Notes: a model not told the origin generated them from the sequence alone. A stretch of DNA of 64,000 nucleotides from Acanthosepion lycidas (GCA_963932145.1 OZ010574.1:85161140-85225139); one strand, 5' to 3'. Counted from the stretch's first letter, positions 33,205 to 44,283 are shown. Numbers and translations are program-made.

Positions 33205-34051
33205 TACGAGAACTGATCAAAAATTATCGTGACGGTTGCTATAGTATCATAGCTATACGGAGAGTGAAAACACTTGGCACAGATTGACTCTGAATTCTGT
33301 CACGCATGCGCACTAAGTTATAACGTTCTCGTTCAATTCCGTTGATTATAGCAGTGCTTGGAAGGAAAGTGTGTAGAGTATGGTGTTCTCACCATTTTGA
33401 AAGCGGTCATAACAGATGACTAATCATAAGTCTATGACTATGATACCGAAACCAATGCTCAGACTTCTTAGTGAAAGACTCCCATCCTCTTCGAAGAAGG
33501 CACGAATGAGTTGGAGCAATGTGAAGACACTATTGACAGTTTTATTTCGCTACAAGGGCGTTGTTCATCTTGAATACGCTCCACCTGGTCAGATAGTCAA
33601 CAAGGAGTACTACCGTGACGTATTGCGGCATTTGCGGAATGCTGTTCGTTGGAAAAGGACAGAATTGCATGGGTCCGGTGGGTGATAGCTGCACCATGAC
33701 AATGCACCTGCCCATTTAGCGTAGCTTGTGCAGCAGTTTTTGGCGAAGAACATTTCCCAAATCCGACAACCACCCTATTCCTCAAATCTTGCTCCTTGCA
33801 TCTTTTTCCTCTAACCAAAAATCAAATCCCACTTGTAAGGAAGAAGATTTAAAAACATCGAATCCAAAAGAATGCGACGATATTTCAAAAATGAGTTCCA
33901 GGAATGTTTCCATCAATGGAAATGACGCTGGATAATGTGTGTAGGTTCAGAATGGGACTACTTTGAAGGAGATTAAACGTCGAATTGATATATGTTATAG
34001 TTTTTTTTTTTTTATAGAACTAGTCCCGTTACTTTTTGATCCGACCTCGTA
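33205..34051 (+). pseudogene. Mariner element, N-terminally deleted (third lineage)
   Basis: Ends TACGAGAACTGATCAAAAAT (33205) and the complement of TACGAGGTCGGATCAAAAAG (34051), with TA at the junctions. About 850 bp instead of about 1.3 kb. The transposase starts at the first catalytic Asp region (ITDD, near 33410), then SSSKKARMSWSNVKTLLTVL, YKGVVHLEYAPPGQIVNKEY, LHHDNAPAHLA (second Asp, near 33697). The third Asp in PPYSPDLAPC reads as Asn (SSNLAPC near 33780). Stops and frame changes follow. The DNA-binding domain is gone. Confidence 0.88.
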
Positions 34052-34084
34052 AAGCCCTTCGACAAATTGTTATATACTAATTTT

Positions 34085-34200
34085 AGATTAGTTTGGCATG
34101 AGGCATGCAGGTATGGAGCACTCAGTGAGGATCGAGCTCAGTACTAATGGTCAACCAGACTAGCTCGTTAACCATTACTTCACAACACGTCAACCAACAA
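34085..34200 (-). mobile_element. tRNA-like SINE head fragment
   Basis: Minus strand: GTTGTGAAGTAATGGTTAAC (box A-like) and GAGCTCGATCCTCACTGAG (box B-like GCTCGATCC). No body follows, so assignment is tentative. Confidence 0.4.
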
Positions 34201-34837
34201 AACAATCCTGCGTCAAAAGTTTCTAGATTAAAAGGTAAGTTTTGTAGAATTACTGAATATAAAATGTTATTTATAAAGAAACGATAATACAATATAAATT
34301 ATTGTTTCTTGGTAACTATGGGTTTGTAATAATTTGGTCAAACAAAGGATTGGTGAAGTCAGAATGTCAGGCGAGGCTGTGAGAAACTCTTGTCGCAGAG
34401 TCAGTGAAAGATGTGACAAGAATTAACTTATTGATTGGCGCGTGGGAACAAATACATAAGTTTATGGTGTTTATAGCCGATCGGCGGCATTTAATTTACA
34501 AACAGTACTCATTATTTCGCGGGAACTAACAGATAACAAATAAAACAACGATGATTAGTCAGAGAGCTGACAGCCCGAGCAAGAATTGACATGCTGTTTG
34601 ATACGTGACATACTCAGAAATGCATTTGAATCAAGAGTAGTAAGTGAATCCATTACTTGTGACTGGTCACGATAGTCATTTTGTAATTCATTATCTTTTT
34701 TTTTTGGTTTTTATTTTTGAAAGTTTACTGATAAAAATATTCAGAAGAGTTTTGTGCCCGCCGTGAGGAGAAAAAATATCCCAAACTACCCAATACACAG
34801 CTGAAAAAGACCAGAAAACTTCAGTTGAAACATTGTG

Positions 34838-34874
<37 letters not shown>

Positions 34875-35560
34875 AAAGTCAGAGTAATTCTGTGGGATAA
34901 TGAAAATTTTAATCTCAAAATTTAAAGTAATATTTACATTAAACAGTCTTTATAACAACAAATTATTCCATCGCTTGAACGCGTTTCATATTCCGGCTGA
35001 TTTGAAATGTAAGTTTCTTTAGAAAGTGTCTACAAAGAATAACATTATTTTTTTTTTTACTGATGACTGTGGAAATTAAACTATTAGGTATGTTCACACT
35101 TTTGAAAACAAGGAACTAAATAGACAAATGAAAGCGTTTCCAAGGTTTGGGAATTCAGTATCTGTTTATACTGCATCGAGGAAAAAGAAAAATGGTGACC
35201 ACCAGAGGCATTCAAAATAGATTCACCCTGAAAGTTTTCTATGTCACTTTGAAATATAACCAGCTTTTGCCATGAAAATATACAATTTCTTTACTCTATA
35301 GCAGTAGTTATGTTATAGTGGAACACACATATTCTATAGCTAATAGACTCTCCCACCTATAATAAGTAGGAGTAGTAAGAGGAACGAGGGAGGCAGTCGA
35401 TGCCGGACGACCGTTAGTCGAATACTAAAGTATCAGCGACCACAACTAGATTTCTCTGCGTCATTACCTATTATATCAAATTCCTAACGTTTTGTACGTC
35501 GAACCTATTTTAGGACCGACTTAGTACAAATACAAGCCTCCACTGGGAAACGGCTCCATA
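34201..35560. other. Unannotated interval
   Basis: A poly-A run of about 30 at 34840-34869. A higher-GC stretch at 35340-35530 looks like regulatory or retroelement-end sequence but ends were not found. Nothing else recognised. Confidence 0.35.
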
Positions 35561-36063
35561 ACAAGTTCTCAACCTTTTTTTTATTCATGGCTCCTTTTTG
35601 ATTGATGATTTTTTGATGGCCTCCTCCTAGCCGTTTAATTTAACAAAATCTCATTTTACAATTTCCGGAAAAAATAAACGGTAATATTTATTCATATAAA
35701 CTTCAAAATTGCTTGTTTTGAAAACCAAACCAATTAAATGAAATGAACTTTTATTTCAGAAAAAATAATTTGGCACATACAAATTTAAAAAGTTCTGCAA
35801 AAATAAAAATCAAATTTATACAAAATCAAAAAGTTCTGCACATAACTTTTACATAAATGCACACTAGCAACATAAAGACACTTGAAAATTATTTTATTGC
35901 ATAATTTAAGTTTATTAGAACTAAAATATAGAGGAGAACATGATTTTTAGCAGTGTGGCCACTTTTTATTGAATTTGTTCCCCGCCAAATCCATTTTTTC
36001 TGTAGCTCCCATGCATTACCATGGACCCCATTGTCGCCATTTGGCCCCCAGTTAAGAATTACT
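35561..36063. mobile_element. Non-autonomous hAT-like element
   Basis: Left end AAGTTCTCAACCTTTTTTTT, right end the complement of CAGTAATTCTTAACTGGGGG, the pattern of hAT termini. Flanks GCTCCATA and GCTCTATG are a plausible decayed 8-bp duplication. Interior is AT-rich without coding capacity. Confidence 0.65.
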
Positions 36064-36584
36064 GCTCTATGGTCTGGTTAGTGCCGCCTCTAGAAATCCC
36101 ACCTAATTCGCCCATGACAACAACACTGCATGTTGTTCCAAGTTCAGTAGGACAGGATCGAAACAAATGTTTTGGAGATAGTTCAAGTGGAAGCAGTGCC
36201 TATCATGAATGGTAATCAAAGTTCAAGAAAGGTTAGTTTAACTTGGAGGATAAATCAAACAGCGCTAGATCACAGATATTTGGAAGTGATGACCTTCAGT
36301 CATTTTTTTTTTTTTTTTTTTTTTGGAGGCCGAAAGGCTCAATCTAGGATTTGCTGGGAAAAAAAAGTCTTGATCACTTAACAGTTGTAAGACGTTTGCA
36401 CAATATAGGAAAGATTAAAAATGCGGAAAGGTGGGATCAAATGAATTTTCAGAGCGAAACATTGGACAACGTCACGCCACCTGCATTTAATTCCTTTTTT
36501 TTTATGGATGATTTTCCCTGTAAAGGAAAAGTGGATTCCGTATGATAACCGGAGGCGTCAAAAATCACGATCCAGGACACCCTG
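36064..36584. other. Unannotated interval
   Basis: Poly-T run at 36303-36324; small overlapping open frames without family signature. Confidence 0.4.
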
Positions 36585-37205
36585 TAGCATGGCCGGTGCG
36601 TAGTATCCCCGACTAACTGGGGAGAAGGGGGAGCATGATTTGATTCACTATCTTATTAACATTTGCTTTTTTTTCTACCTACATTTATATGCGTTACAAA
36701 TTAAACTAAATACAACTGTCTGTTAAAGGATTAAATTGTTTTTGTGGTTTTTGACATCATTCTGGGGTCTTTTTTTTTTTCACCCAAATCCGTGAATTTG
36801 TTTTGCTCACGTTAAATTTCGAAAAAAAATCCACTATATAAAATTCACTATTTTTTATTCATAATCTTGAATATATTAGAATTATTGAACTTTTTAACAA
36901 GAAAAATCTCAAGTTGATGTTAAAAATTGCCGCAAAACGTTGCTGATTTATTTAAAAATTATTGATTTTATTTTAAAATGGAATGGAATGTCAATTTATT
37001 TTCAATTTTTCAAGTTGAATTGTTCACCTACATTGTATATGATCCATTATTGTACATAATTAGGTTGCAATAAAAATTTGTATTTTATATAAATACTACA
37101 TTATGAAAATTGAGATGTAGCAGAGTGGGGGCCCCGTATCATAGATTAAGGATGGGTTGTATCAGAGATTTGAGGGGGACACGAAACACTTGTGCCGGCT
37201 CTACC
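36585..37205. mobile_element. Interspersed repeat R620, copy 1
   Basis: Near-colinear with 52955-53700. Shared marks: CATTTATATGCGTTACAAAT, GACATCATTCTGGGGTCTTT, GAATCTCAAGTTG-like TCTCAAGTTGATGTTAAAAA, ATTGTACATAATTAGGTTGC, GGGGGCCCCGTATCATAGAT. Ends show GGCCGGTGCG and CTTGTGCCGGC, loosely inverted, hinting at a hAT-like non-autonomous element. No coding capacity. Confidence 0.75.
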
Positions 37206-37721
37206 CTGAAACATCAACAGGAAAAACTAATAAGTAATTTGTTTGTATCTTGTAATAATCGGACTTTATTAGGTGTTATTGAAGCCTGAAGAAACTGTTG
37301 ATTCAGAGAATTGCAGTTGTCACCTTTGAAACTTGATCGCTGAAATAGAAGAAAGAGAATAAAGGAAGACATTTACAGAGCATAGAAGTTGGAAAGACAT
37401 CCTGCTGAACGACAATCTAGTCTCAAACGTTGTTTTGACAACCCTTCGAAATATAATCTAGTTGAGACGGGAAATTCATAAACTTGCGGCAAGCGTTTAT
37501 CAGATTACTGTTTCGATAAATGTAACATTCCTTATCGGGGGGAAAAAATATGAAAAATCTCTTAAATTTACAAAATTTCTTTGACAAATTTATTTCACCG
37601 AAGTCAGAAACATTTTAACAAGATGGAACGTTGATATTAGGCCAAAGAAAAATAATTGCGATGCTTAACAAATACGCACGCTCGCGCACATACACACGCA
37701 CACATATATATTTATATATAT
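37206..37721. other. Unannotated interval
   Basis: Nothing recognised apart from a short CACA/TATA run at 37687-37723. Confidence 0.4.
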
Positions 37722-37882
37722 ATTAATCATTTCACCTCAAGCAAGGCAATAAAAGCAATAGGACGCAAGCGGTTACTGAGTGTTAGAAAATATGAAAAAA
37801 GTACTATTAAGCAGAGAGAACAATAAACGAACAAGGATTAAAAAGATACAAGACAGCGATTTTACATTGCATTTAAATTTTT
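37722..37882 (-). mobile_element. LINE 3' end fragment
   Basis: Reverse of the 41700-41890 LINE end: minus strand ATTTAAATGCAATGTAAAAT, TTTATTGTTCTCTCTGCTTA, TTTCTAACACTCAGTAACC, TTGCCTTGCTTGAGGTGAAA in order. Includes the last few codons and the 3' UTR. Confidence 0.75.
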
Positions 37883-37886
37883 GAAG

Positions 37887-37887
<1 letters not shown>

Positions 37888-37925
<38 letters not shown>

Positions 37926-37979
37926 GTGTTTGTATGTGCATTTAAGACCACGCACACACATACATATATATGCACACAC

Positions 37980-38065
<86 letters not shown>

Positions 38066-38068
38066 TAT
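37888..38068. repeat. Compound (TA)n / (CA)n microsatellite
   Basis: TA tracts at 37888-37922 and 37996-38058 around a (CA)n core at 37974-37991. Long open frames across it on both strands are repeat-encoded. Confidence 0.95.
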
Positions 38069-38071
38069 AGT

Positions 38072-38640
38072 GCCATGTCACGTTGAAACACTGATTCTCG
38101 TCCGACCACTGAACTTAAGCAACGTTGAGCCTGGTCGTATGAGTGACTGCTTGGGAATTCCAGGTGATATATGCTTGGGTGTACGGTTGGTTTATTGGAT
38201 GACGACTCGGAATGAGAAATCGGAGAGCCCATTTCGAATTCCAGCAGTTCGTTACATTCACTTACTCGCAAATAACCTTGCGAGGGCATTACAATATATT
38301 TCCCCTCCTTGCTAAGGGTAAAAAGCAGGACAGACAGCTTTGATTAGCAACCAATCTAGTAGAAGGAAAACCCTAAATGTAAAACAGTCTAGAGAGGATT
38401 AGCAAGGGTAATAAGCTTCTTATAGGAGCCAACATGCAGCTAGGAGATGGAAAACTATCCGGAAAAGCCTGCAATTTTAATCATCATTTTACATGTGTCA
38501 CAAAATGCATCAAGGCGTGGTGCTATGATGGAGAGAGTGTACGCTGTAGGGCACAGACGACTGACCAGTTTAAATAATTCACTTGTGCAGTAAAAACTTA
38601 TCCACCGTCCTCGATGGGATAATTCTTATATATCCAAATA
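38072..38640 (+). mobile_element. 5S/tRNA chimeric SINE
   Basis: Head 38072-38170 is derived from 5S rRNA: GCCATGTCACGTTGAAACAC, TGATTCTCGTCCGACCACTG, box A AACTTAAGCAACGTTGAGCC, box C GAGTGACTGCTTGGGAATTC. It passes directly into a tRNA-derived unit: GGTTGGTTTATTGGATGACG (box A-like), CGGAGAGCCCATTTCGAATT (box B-like TTTCGAATTCC). Then the body common to the tRNA SINEs of this window (GTTACATTCACTTACTCGCA, AGCAACCAATCTAGTAGAAG) and a long tail shared only with the copy at 4956 (AACATGCAGCTAGGAGATGG, AATAATTCACTTGTGCAG). SINEs with 5S heads are known as SINE3; a 5S-plus-tRNA head is uncommon. Confidence 0.88.
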
Positions 38641-38649
38641 AATTTGATT

Positions 38650-38918
38650 AAAAAGAACTGACAAAGCCGTCCTGGGTATGACGATAAACTACATCCGCGT
38701 CCTGGGTATGACAATAAACTACATCCGCGTCCTGGGTAAGACGATAAACTACGCCCAACAGCAAGGCCTCTGATCAGGTTTTGAGGAGTGTGGAACTACC
38801 TCTTAATTGCTGATGTTCCTAGGTCCACCCTGACCCTGAAAATTTTGTCGGCATTAAATAACCCATTGAGGTTGATATGCTGTAAAATAAACCAAACCAA
38901 ACCAAACCAAATCGACAA
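38650..38918 (+). repeat. Interspersed repeat with (CCAAA)n tail, copy 2
   Basis: The first unit CGTCCTGGGTATGACGATAA-ACTACATCCG is present three times in tandem (38669-38756, third slightly different), then AACAGCAAGGCCTCTGATCA, CCTCTTAATTGCTGATGTTC, TGTCGGCATTAAATAACCCA, GAGGTTGATATGCTGTAAAA and four CCAAA units. Relative of 29733. Confidence 0.75.
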
Positions 38919-39402
38919 AGTCGGTATAATTTTTTATTATATTTCTCCAACTTTCGAATAAGGTTTTGAGCTTTGTGCTCGAAGTTGTGGATAAACTGTA
39001 AGAAGTTCATATTTTGTTATTGTTTTGTTCAAATACTTTCGACCATCGCAGTCACTATTAAGAACCAATGTGGTGTCTGTATGGGAGTTAGAATTCCGTT
39101 GTTTGCATCTTCGTATTCTCTGGGAAGTTGGAAGTTTGAAATATCAATGGACATGATGTGTTTAATGGTTAATGGGAACGAGGCCACACAAAAGAATATT
39201 ATTTATTTTATTGTATTTTATTTATTTATTTTATTTTTTTAATAAATAAAAAATAATTCAAATATATGCCTTATATATTATTTTTATTATTATTACTATT
39301 ATTAATGGAACGTTTTGAACTTATCTAATAATATAAATTGTAATGACAGTTATGCGAAAAATTATGTCATATTTTCCTTTTCAATTTCGTTCGTTCGTTC
39401 GT
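38919..39402. other. Unannotated interval
   Basis: AT-rich with TTTA and TTATTA simple runs at 39192-39300. Nothing recognised. Confidence 0.4.
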
Positions 39403-39470
39403 TCTTCTTCTTCTTCTTTTCTGTACCGTGGCATTGGCGATAATAGTTCTCCACAATTTCCTGTCATATG
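39388..39470 (-). mobile_element. LINE 3' tail
   Basis: Minus strand GACAGGAAATTGTGGAGAAC, TATTATCGCCAATGCCACGG, then (GAA)n and (CGAA)n. The encoded DRKLWRTIIANA corresponds to the last residues of the LINE at 55985 (GRELLSAMIANV). Confidence 0.6.
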
Positions 39471-39727
39471 TAGTTCTTAATAAAATCTATTAGACGTAAA
39501 TTACAAATTAACAAATATACAAAGCGACGAATTTCTGGAGAAGCTACAGTAAGCAATTGGGCTGTTTGAGTGACACACTGAAATAGAGAAGACCCTTCTC
39601 TGAGAATAAAAATTGGTTTTGTTGCATGAGAGCGTCCGTTCTCACAGTGTAAATGCAATGGACCAAACGCACATGGAGTTGGCATGACGTTCTTCCAAAT
39701 GTAACGTAGTTTTTTTTCAACGGTCAC
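39471..39727 (-). CDS. Unrecognised open frame
   Basis: An 85-codon minus-strand frame (MTVEKKLRYIWKNVMPTPCA ... GPLHLHCENGRSHATKPIFI ... LRLIDFIKNYI) lies directly upstream of the LINE tail. Composition is protein-like and GC is above background. I do not recognise a domain. It may be transposon-derived or a captured exon. Confidence 0.2.
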
Positions 39728-40604
39728 TTTCAGAATACCAAATACTTCACTCCGTGCAGCTCTCCCCGTTTAGTGAATATTGGCTCCACCTATTTAAAGA
39801 CATATAAAATTAATCGAAGAATTTGTCGGATCAAAGCAAAGTTATTTTTTTTGCCGCCACGATCATTAATGTGACACCTAGACGCGGTGACTAGGTTTGC
39901 GAGGGCCAAGGACGGTCCGAATTAAGCCTATCAAATTTACTGATTTGGGAAGTTTGGGCTAGAGTCTCCAAACAAAGATCACATCAAACCAATACGCATC
40001 GAGCCAGCGCGGTAGGGTTATGACCCATTCCTCTCCATGGTACGACACTACAATCTATCACAGGCCGTTTCTGTTGGGGCATCAGATTTAACATAAAGCT
40101 TAACTGTATCACCTACAAGTAAGGGGCGGTGTGCTCCAAAGGTGACTGCCCAAACTTAAGAAACAAAAACATCGTAAAAGTGGTGACTATCAACCTCGAT
40201 GGTCAAGAGTAGTACACGAACGGCAAAGATGGCGAAATCAGAGGAAGTCCTTTGCCCAACAAGGGCCCTTGACAGGCTGAAAAGAAGAAAGATATAATTT
40301 TGCTGAAAAGTAACGTAACGTAAAAAAGCGAGATAAAATATATTGATGACTGAAAATAATATGAAAAAAACAAAGATTTTGTTATAAACTGTTGGAGGTC
40401 TCTCAATCAAACTCATATAATAGGATATATATTTTAACTGAAATATATATAAAGTCAGAGTAAATACTCTGTTGACTAACCAACGATATTATGATTTATA
40501 TGAATAAAAGTGTTTCTGAAAGATGCTGAAAAGATTGGCATATGTCTAATTCAGTCACTCAATCGTGTTTGCTTGACATTGACGTTTGTCAAATTTATTT
40601 TCGA
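39728..40604. other. Unannotated interval
   Basis: A higher-GC segment at about 39860-40270 without recognised family. Nothing else seen. Confidence 0.35.
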
Positions 40605-41330
40605 CTAGCAGCATGGCCCGGCGTTGCCCGTGCTTGATTCGAAAATCTTACGACTCGTACACCAATCGCTATCACTTGACTTAAAATATTTTTGCCCTTC
40701 CTTGCCTTTAAAGGAGTGCCCTTTGCCGTGCTGATGTTGCTACATGTCTTACTTCTTGCCTATCTCACACTGCGAATTTTTTCTAAGCCCTATACTAAAC
40801 ATTAAATCTGTTACGAAAAAAGAACTAAACAAAATGAACACAAAACGATCAGCTTTAAAAAAGGACTCAGAACTAGAAAAACCGAATGAAAAAAGAATGT
40901 TAACAACAAATACTTTTTCACACCCAACCCAGTTCTGCGGAATCAGAATCAACGTTGAGTTTAAGCAAGCGAATGAGCCAAGTGGAGTAAAGTGCTATGC
41001 AGATTTAAATTTTTCCCACTTGTGACGAGTGCAGCTATCGATTTTTTTTGCATGCTAGTTAACATTCGTGTCAGTCAGCTGTTGGCTCTCACGCTGGCCA
41101 ATAGAATCTTCCTGCCTATTCGTGGCAGCCAGCTATTGGCTCTCACTCTGGCCAGTAGAAAATGGCCGCAAACTACATGAAAACTGCAGTAGAAGCATGA
41201 AAAAAATCGATTATTTCCACTATCGGTGGAAGATGGGAAATGCAAAGTCGGTCTTGGCCTTCCTCCTAACTTGGAGCATGTGCATGTAAATTTTGGTGCA
41301 AATCCGTCGAAAATTGCGGCCGTGCATTCG

Positions 41331-41386
<56 letters not shown>

Positions 41387-41407
41387 CCTGTCTTTTATAG
41401 ATAGAGA
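40605..41407 (-). mobile_element. Non-autonomous Helitron, complete copy
   Basis: On the minus strand it begins TCTCTATCTATAAAAGACAG (after an A, 41408) and ends with a GC-rich hairpin-like stretch CACGGGCAACGCCGGGCCAT then GCTGCTAG, followed by T, as in Helitrons (5'-TC, 3'-CTRR, insertion between A and T). A (CA)n tract lies just inside the 5' end (41334-41385). The interior at 40744-41025 has an open frame without Rep or helicase motifs. Near-identical to 63303-64000. Confidence 0.75.
41334..41385. repeat. (CA)n microsatellite
   Basis: About 26 AC units inside the Helitron; only about five TG units are present at the equivalent site of the 63303 copy, showing expansion after transposition. 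Confidence 0.95.
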
Positions 41408-41499
41408 TAATCTGCTATTTTAGTGAAGTGTATCAATCTTCATAGTTTTAATCTCGGTTTCAGTCCCTTTCCCACCGCCATAATGTAGCTTCCCTGTGC

Positions 41500-41900
41500 C
41501 TTTTCTATAAATAGTTTCATGGTAAATGTTCTGATGAACTTTCGTCTATGGTACTTAGACTTTATGAATTTAAGTGCTTTACTGGATTGGCGGCAAGATT
41601 TTACAGTTGAAATGTCTAGAAGCAACAGTAAATATTATGCTAACAGTTTCGTTACTCTCGCTTCTCGCTTGTGGAAATCTCTTCCGTTTTCTTCGTTTAT
41701 AGTCAAATTTGATCGTCAAGAATTTAAATGCAATGTCAATCGTTATCTTCTGTCTTCTTAATTTATGTTCTTTATCGTTCTCGCTCCTTAGTAATGTTTT
41801 TTCTTATATTCTTTCACACTCAGTAACCCTGCTCCTGCGTGTTAATGACTTTCTTGCCTTGCTTGAGGTGAACAGATATATAAAGAAAGGAAATGAAAAA
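41500..41900 (+). pseudogene. LINE (jockey/CR1-like) C-terminus and 3' UTR
   Basis: Codons 41519-41761: YANSFVTLASRLWKSLPFSS then FDRQEFKCNVNRYLLSS, the classic final motif (SFxxRxxRLWNSLP...FxxxFKxxVNRYL) of this LINE class, ending in a stop at 41759-41761. The 3' UTR follows and ends TTGCCTTGCTTGAGGTGAAC near 41870. Reverse transcriptase and endonuclease are missing (5' truncation). Confidence 0.8.
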
Positions 41901-42814
41901 AATAAATATATTTGCTTTTTTAAGTGAAATTCAAGTCACTGAGTCGTAGAAAAGAAGAAATGTTGCCAATTTTATCATTTTTTTTACCGCCATTAATCTA
42001 CTAAAACCAGAAAACGTCATTTATAATTAATTTTCGTAAAAACAGGAAAAATAAATAACCATATATTCTTAATAATAATTTGCTATCAGGTGTCCAAAAC
42101 CTTACGGCCTTCGATGTTCTCTTTTCGTTCAGTTTTGAAATGGATAGATCTTTCAAAAGACGACATTGCATAAGTATTTTGAGCAACGCGCAATCTGCGC
42201 AGATCATATACTGATAATTTTAGAAGGCTATACATAATGAGCGAAATCAATATTCTAAGACAGAAGGTGTTTGTGAGAGCCTGTCTATCGTATGAGTAAA
42301 AACTGCAGAAGTAGGTTGTAGAATATGCATAGGGTTTTGTGAATAAGTTAGTAATCAAATTGTTTAAAAGTGATTAAGGCTGTTTTTAAACTGGAAATTA
42401 ATGCGCACATTGCTACATCGACCAAATATTGATGCTGGCGAAATGAGGACTTGTTTTAAATATCATTCATTTCAAATATGTCAGAAAATTGTATTAAAGT
42501 CCAATACAAACGATACATATTAAAGAAACTGGTATCCTACAAAATCAAAACAATAGGAACATTTTCTTGAACTAAGAAGTATCTCATTAAAATATATTTA
42601 TTGAAAATTATTTTACATGGAGAAGAAAATTATATGTGATGAGTGTACATTTTAGAGCAAGTTAAATTTACTGATATTCGATCAGATCAATACTTTCCTT
42701 GTATAAGTAAAAATATCAATAAGAGACAGAATAATAATGATTTTGAAAGAAAGTACATTTTCTGTCTGAATTTCTGGGATAAAAGTTATTATTTACGTTA
42801 GGACTCCTTCTTCA
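41901..42814. other. Unannotated interval
   Basis: Nothing recognised on either strand. Confidence 0.4.
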
Positions 42815-43085
42815 GGTGCCTATCAATACGGGTACTCTTCAGAGAATTTCGAACAGGACTTTTTACTTGATATACAGGGGTAGTTTCTTCTTGTTCCATT
42901 GCTCATGTCTAAGGATATCTCTCCTAGTTCGTAATGTTCTCGAGTTCGAGTACACACTGCTCGGCCCAAAGATTGTGTACGATTATTATATCACCAAATT
43001 CAGGAACCAACGCTTTAATCCAATATACCATTCAACCTTTGAAGAAGGCTGGAGTGCATAGCGATCGAAACATTATAATAATACG
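42815..43085. mobile_element. Penelope-type repeat relative of 31020
   Basis: GAATTTCGAACAGGACTTTT, ACAGGGGTAGTTTCTTCTTG, AACCAACGCTTTAATCCAAT correspond to the same marks at 31030-31330. It ends in a degenerate hammerhead-like motif at about 43033-43072. A second partial motif (complement of CACCTGAAGAAGGAGTCC) opens it at 42803-42820. Confidence 0.45.
43033..43072 (+). ncRNA. Degenerate hammerhead-like motif
   Basis: TTGAAGA (core with first C changed), then AGGCTGG..GCGATC, GAAAC, ATTATAATAAT. Same layout as 31991 including one extra base after the core, but stem II is poor, so probably inactive. Confidence 0.35.
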
Positions 43086-43379
43086 AACAATTAGTTATTA
43101 GTCCGAATGTAAATAAAGTTCATTTTTACACGAAAGAAATGCAGTAAAAGTATTTTCGAGACTATGGGTATATGAAAAACTTTTTGATGAAGTCTAGTCA
43201 TTATTCCATATATTTTTCGAACGATTCTCTTCATCTTTGTTGTTTTTAATATACCATTTTGGTTTTGTGCTGCATTTCGTGGTATTAGAAATTGCTTAGC
43301 ACTTTTTTCTTCTTTTTTTTCATTCCACAGTTCATATGATAAAAACAAGCATTAATTCCACTCATCTATGCGCACCCAC

Positions 43380-43735
43380 TTCTGGAATAGCGTCCCAAAT
43401 CATCATCTTTTAGCGCATTTTACGCCGCTGTTGTCACCACTCCACCGCCATCTCTCTCTGCCTCATGCTACCCTTACAGCCACTGCCACTGTCACTGTCA
43501 TTGCAATCCACCTCTTAATATCATCAAATCAAAACATGGTTGCTCGTCCCTGGTGTCGCTTGCCCTCCACCGGCCCCAGCAGAATGTTATCGAAGCCGCC
43601 ACGCTGCATAATATGCCTAAACGTAACGGAGCTTCCTTAGTGCCATCTGCTCTTTCAATCCGCACCTTCTTTTGCACAGGCTTCCTACTGGATGGTGAGG
43701 GGATACCAACAGTACCCAGGGCAGCCATACGAGGG
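43380..43735 (-). pseudogene. LINE 3' part of a twin-priming inversion
   Basis: Minus strand reads HIMQRGGFDNILLGPVEGKR, HQGRATM, FDDIKRWIA (about 43495-43620), the extreme C-terminal region of a LINE reverse transcriptase (GHIxR...LxGxVEGKRxxGRxxxRWxDxIxxW). The adjoining 43736-44025 segment encodes the preceding residues on the opposite strand. Confidence 0.72.
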
Positions 43736-44025
43736 AGAACATGAGAACGCTGACAATAACAAGAAGTACTACGACAAAAATGGAAAACATCTGGAATAGT
43801 CGGAATATACACATCAGCCTAAAATTGAAATTACTACGAGCCAGTGCTTTCGCTTTCGCCATCTCCAGCTAAGTCATTGGCACTGACCAAGAGGGGGAAG
43901 ACGCCGGATTGATGCTTTCGAGACGTGGGATATCGCAGAGTCCCTAGAGTACCGTGGACAGCGAGACGCACTATTAAGTCGGTGCTAGAAACCATCAGAA
44001 CAAGAATACCAGGGTCATAAAACGT
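43736..44025 (+). pseudogene. LINE inverted 5' part of the same insertion
   Basis: Plus strand reads MENIWNSRNIHISLKLKLLR-ASAFAFAI (43783-43865), then after a short change of frame RRIDAFETWDIAESLEYRGQ-RDALLSRC (about 43900-43985). In intact relatives these residues lie just before the GHIMR...GPVEGKR segment, so the two pieces are adjacent in the element but inverted in the genome. Confidence 0.68.
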
Positions 44026-44211
44026 TTTTTTTTATAACTTAAGCTCCATTTAAAAACAAAACATCGTTTATAATAAAATATATATTCAGGTATGAAAAAT
44101 GGCTTCCAAGGGCTGACATACTCTTTTCTTGTTATCTAAGGGTTGTTGCCAGACAGAAATGTAAATTAGCCCTCACGACTGAGATATCCATTACAATTTC
44201 AGTCAAATTAA

Positions 44212-44283
<72 letters not shown>

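Noticed and set aside
38072-38170. A functional 5S rRNA gene.
   Set aside because: Sequence departs from 5S at several positions and continues into a SINE body; no T-run terminator at the 5S end.
37773-38315. Long overlapping frames on both strands.
   Set aside because: Encoded by TA/CA microsatellites and the 5S/tRNA SINE.
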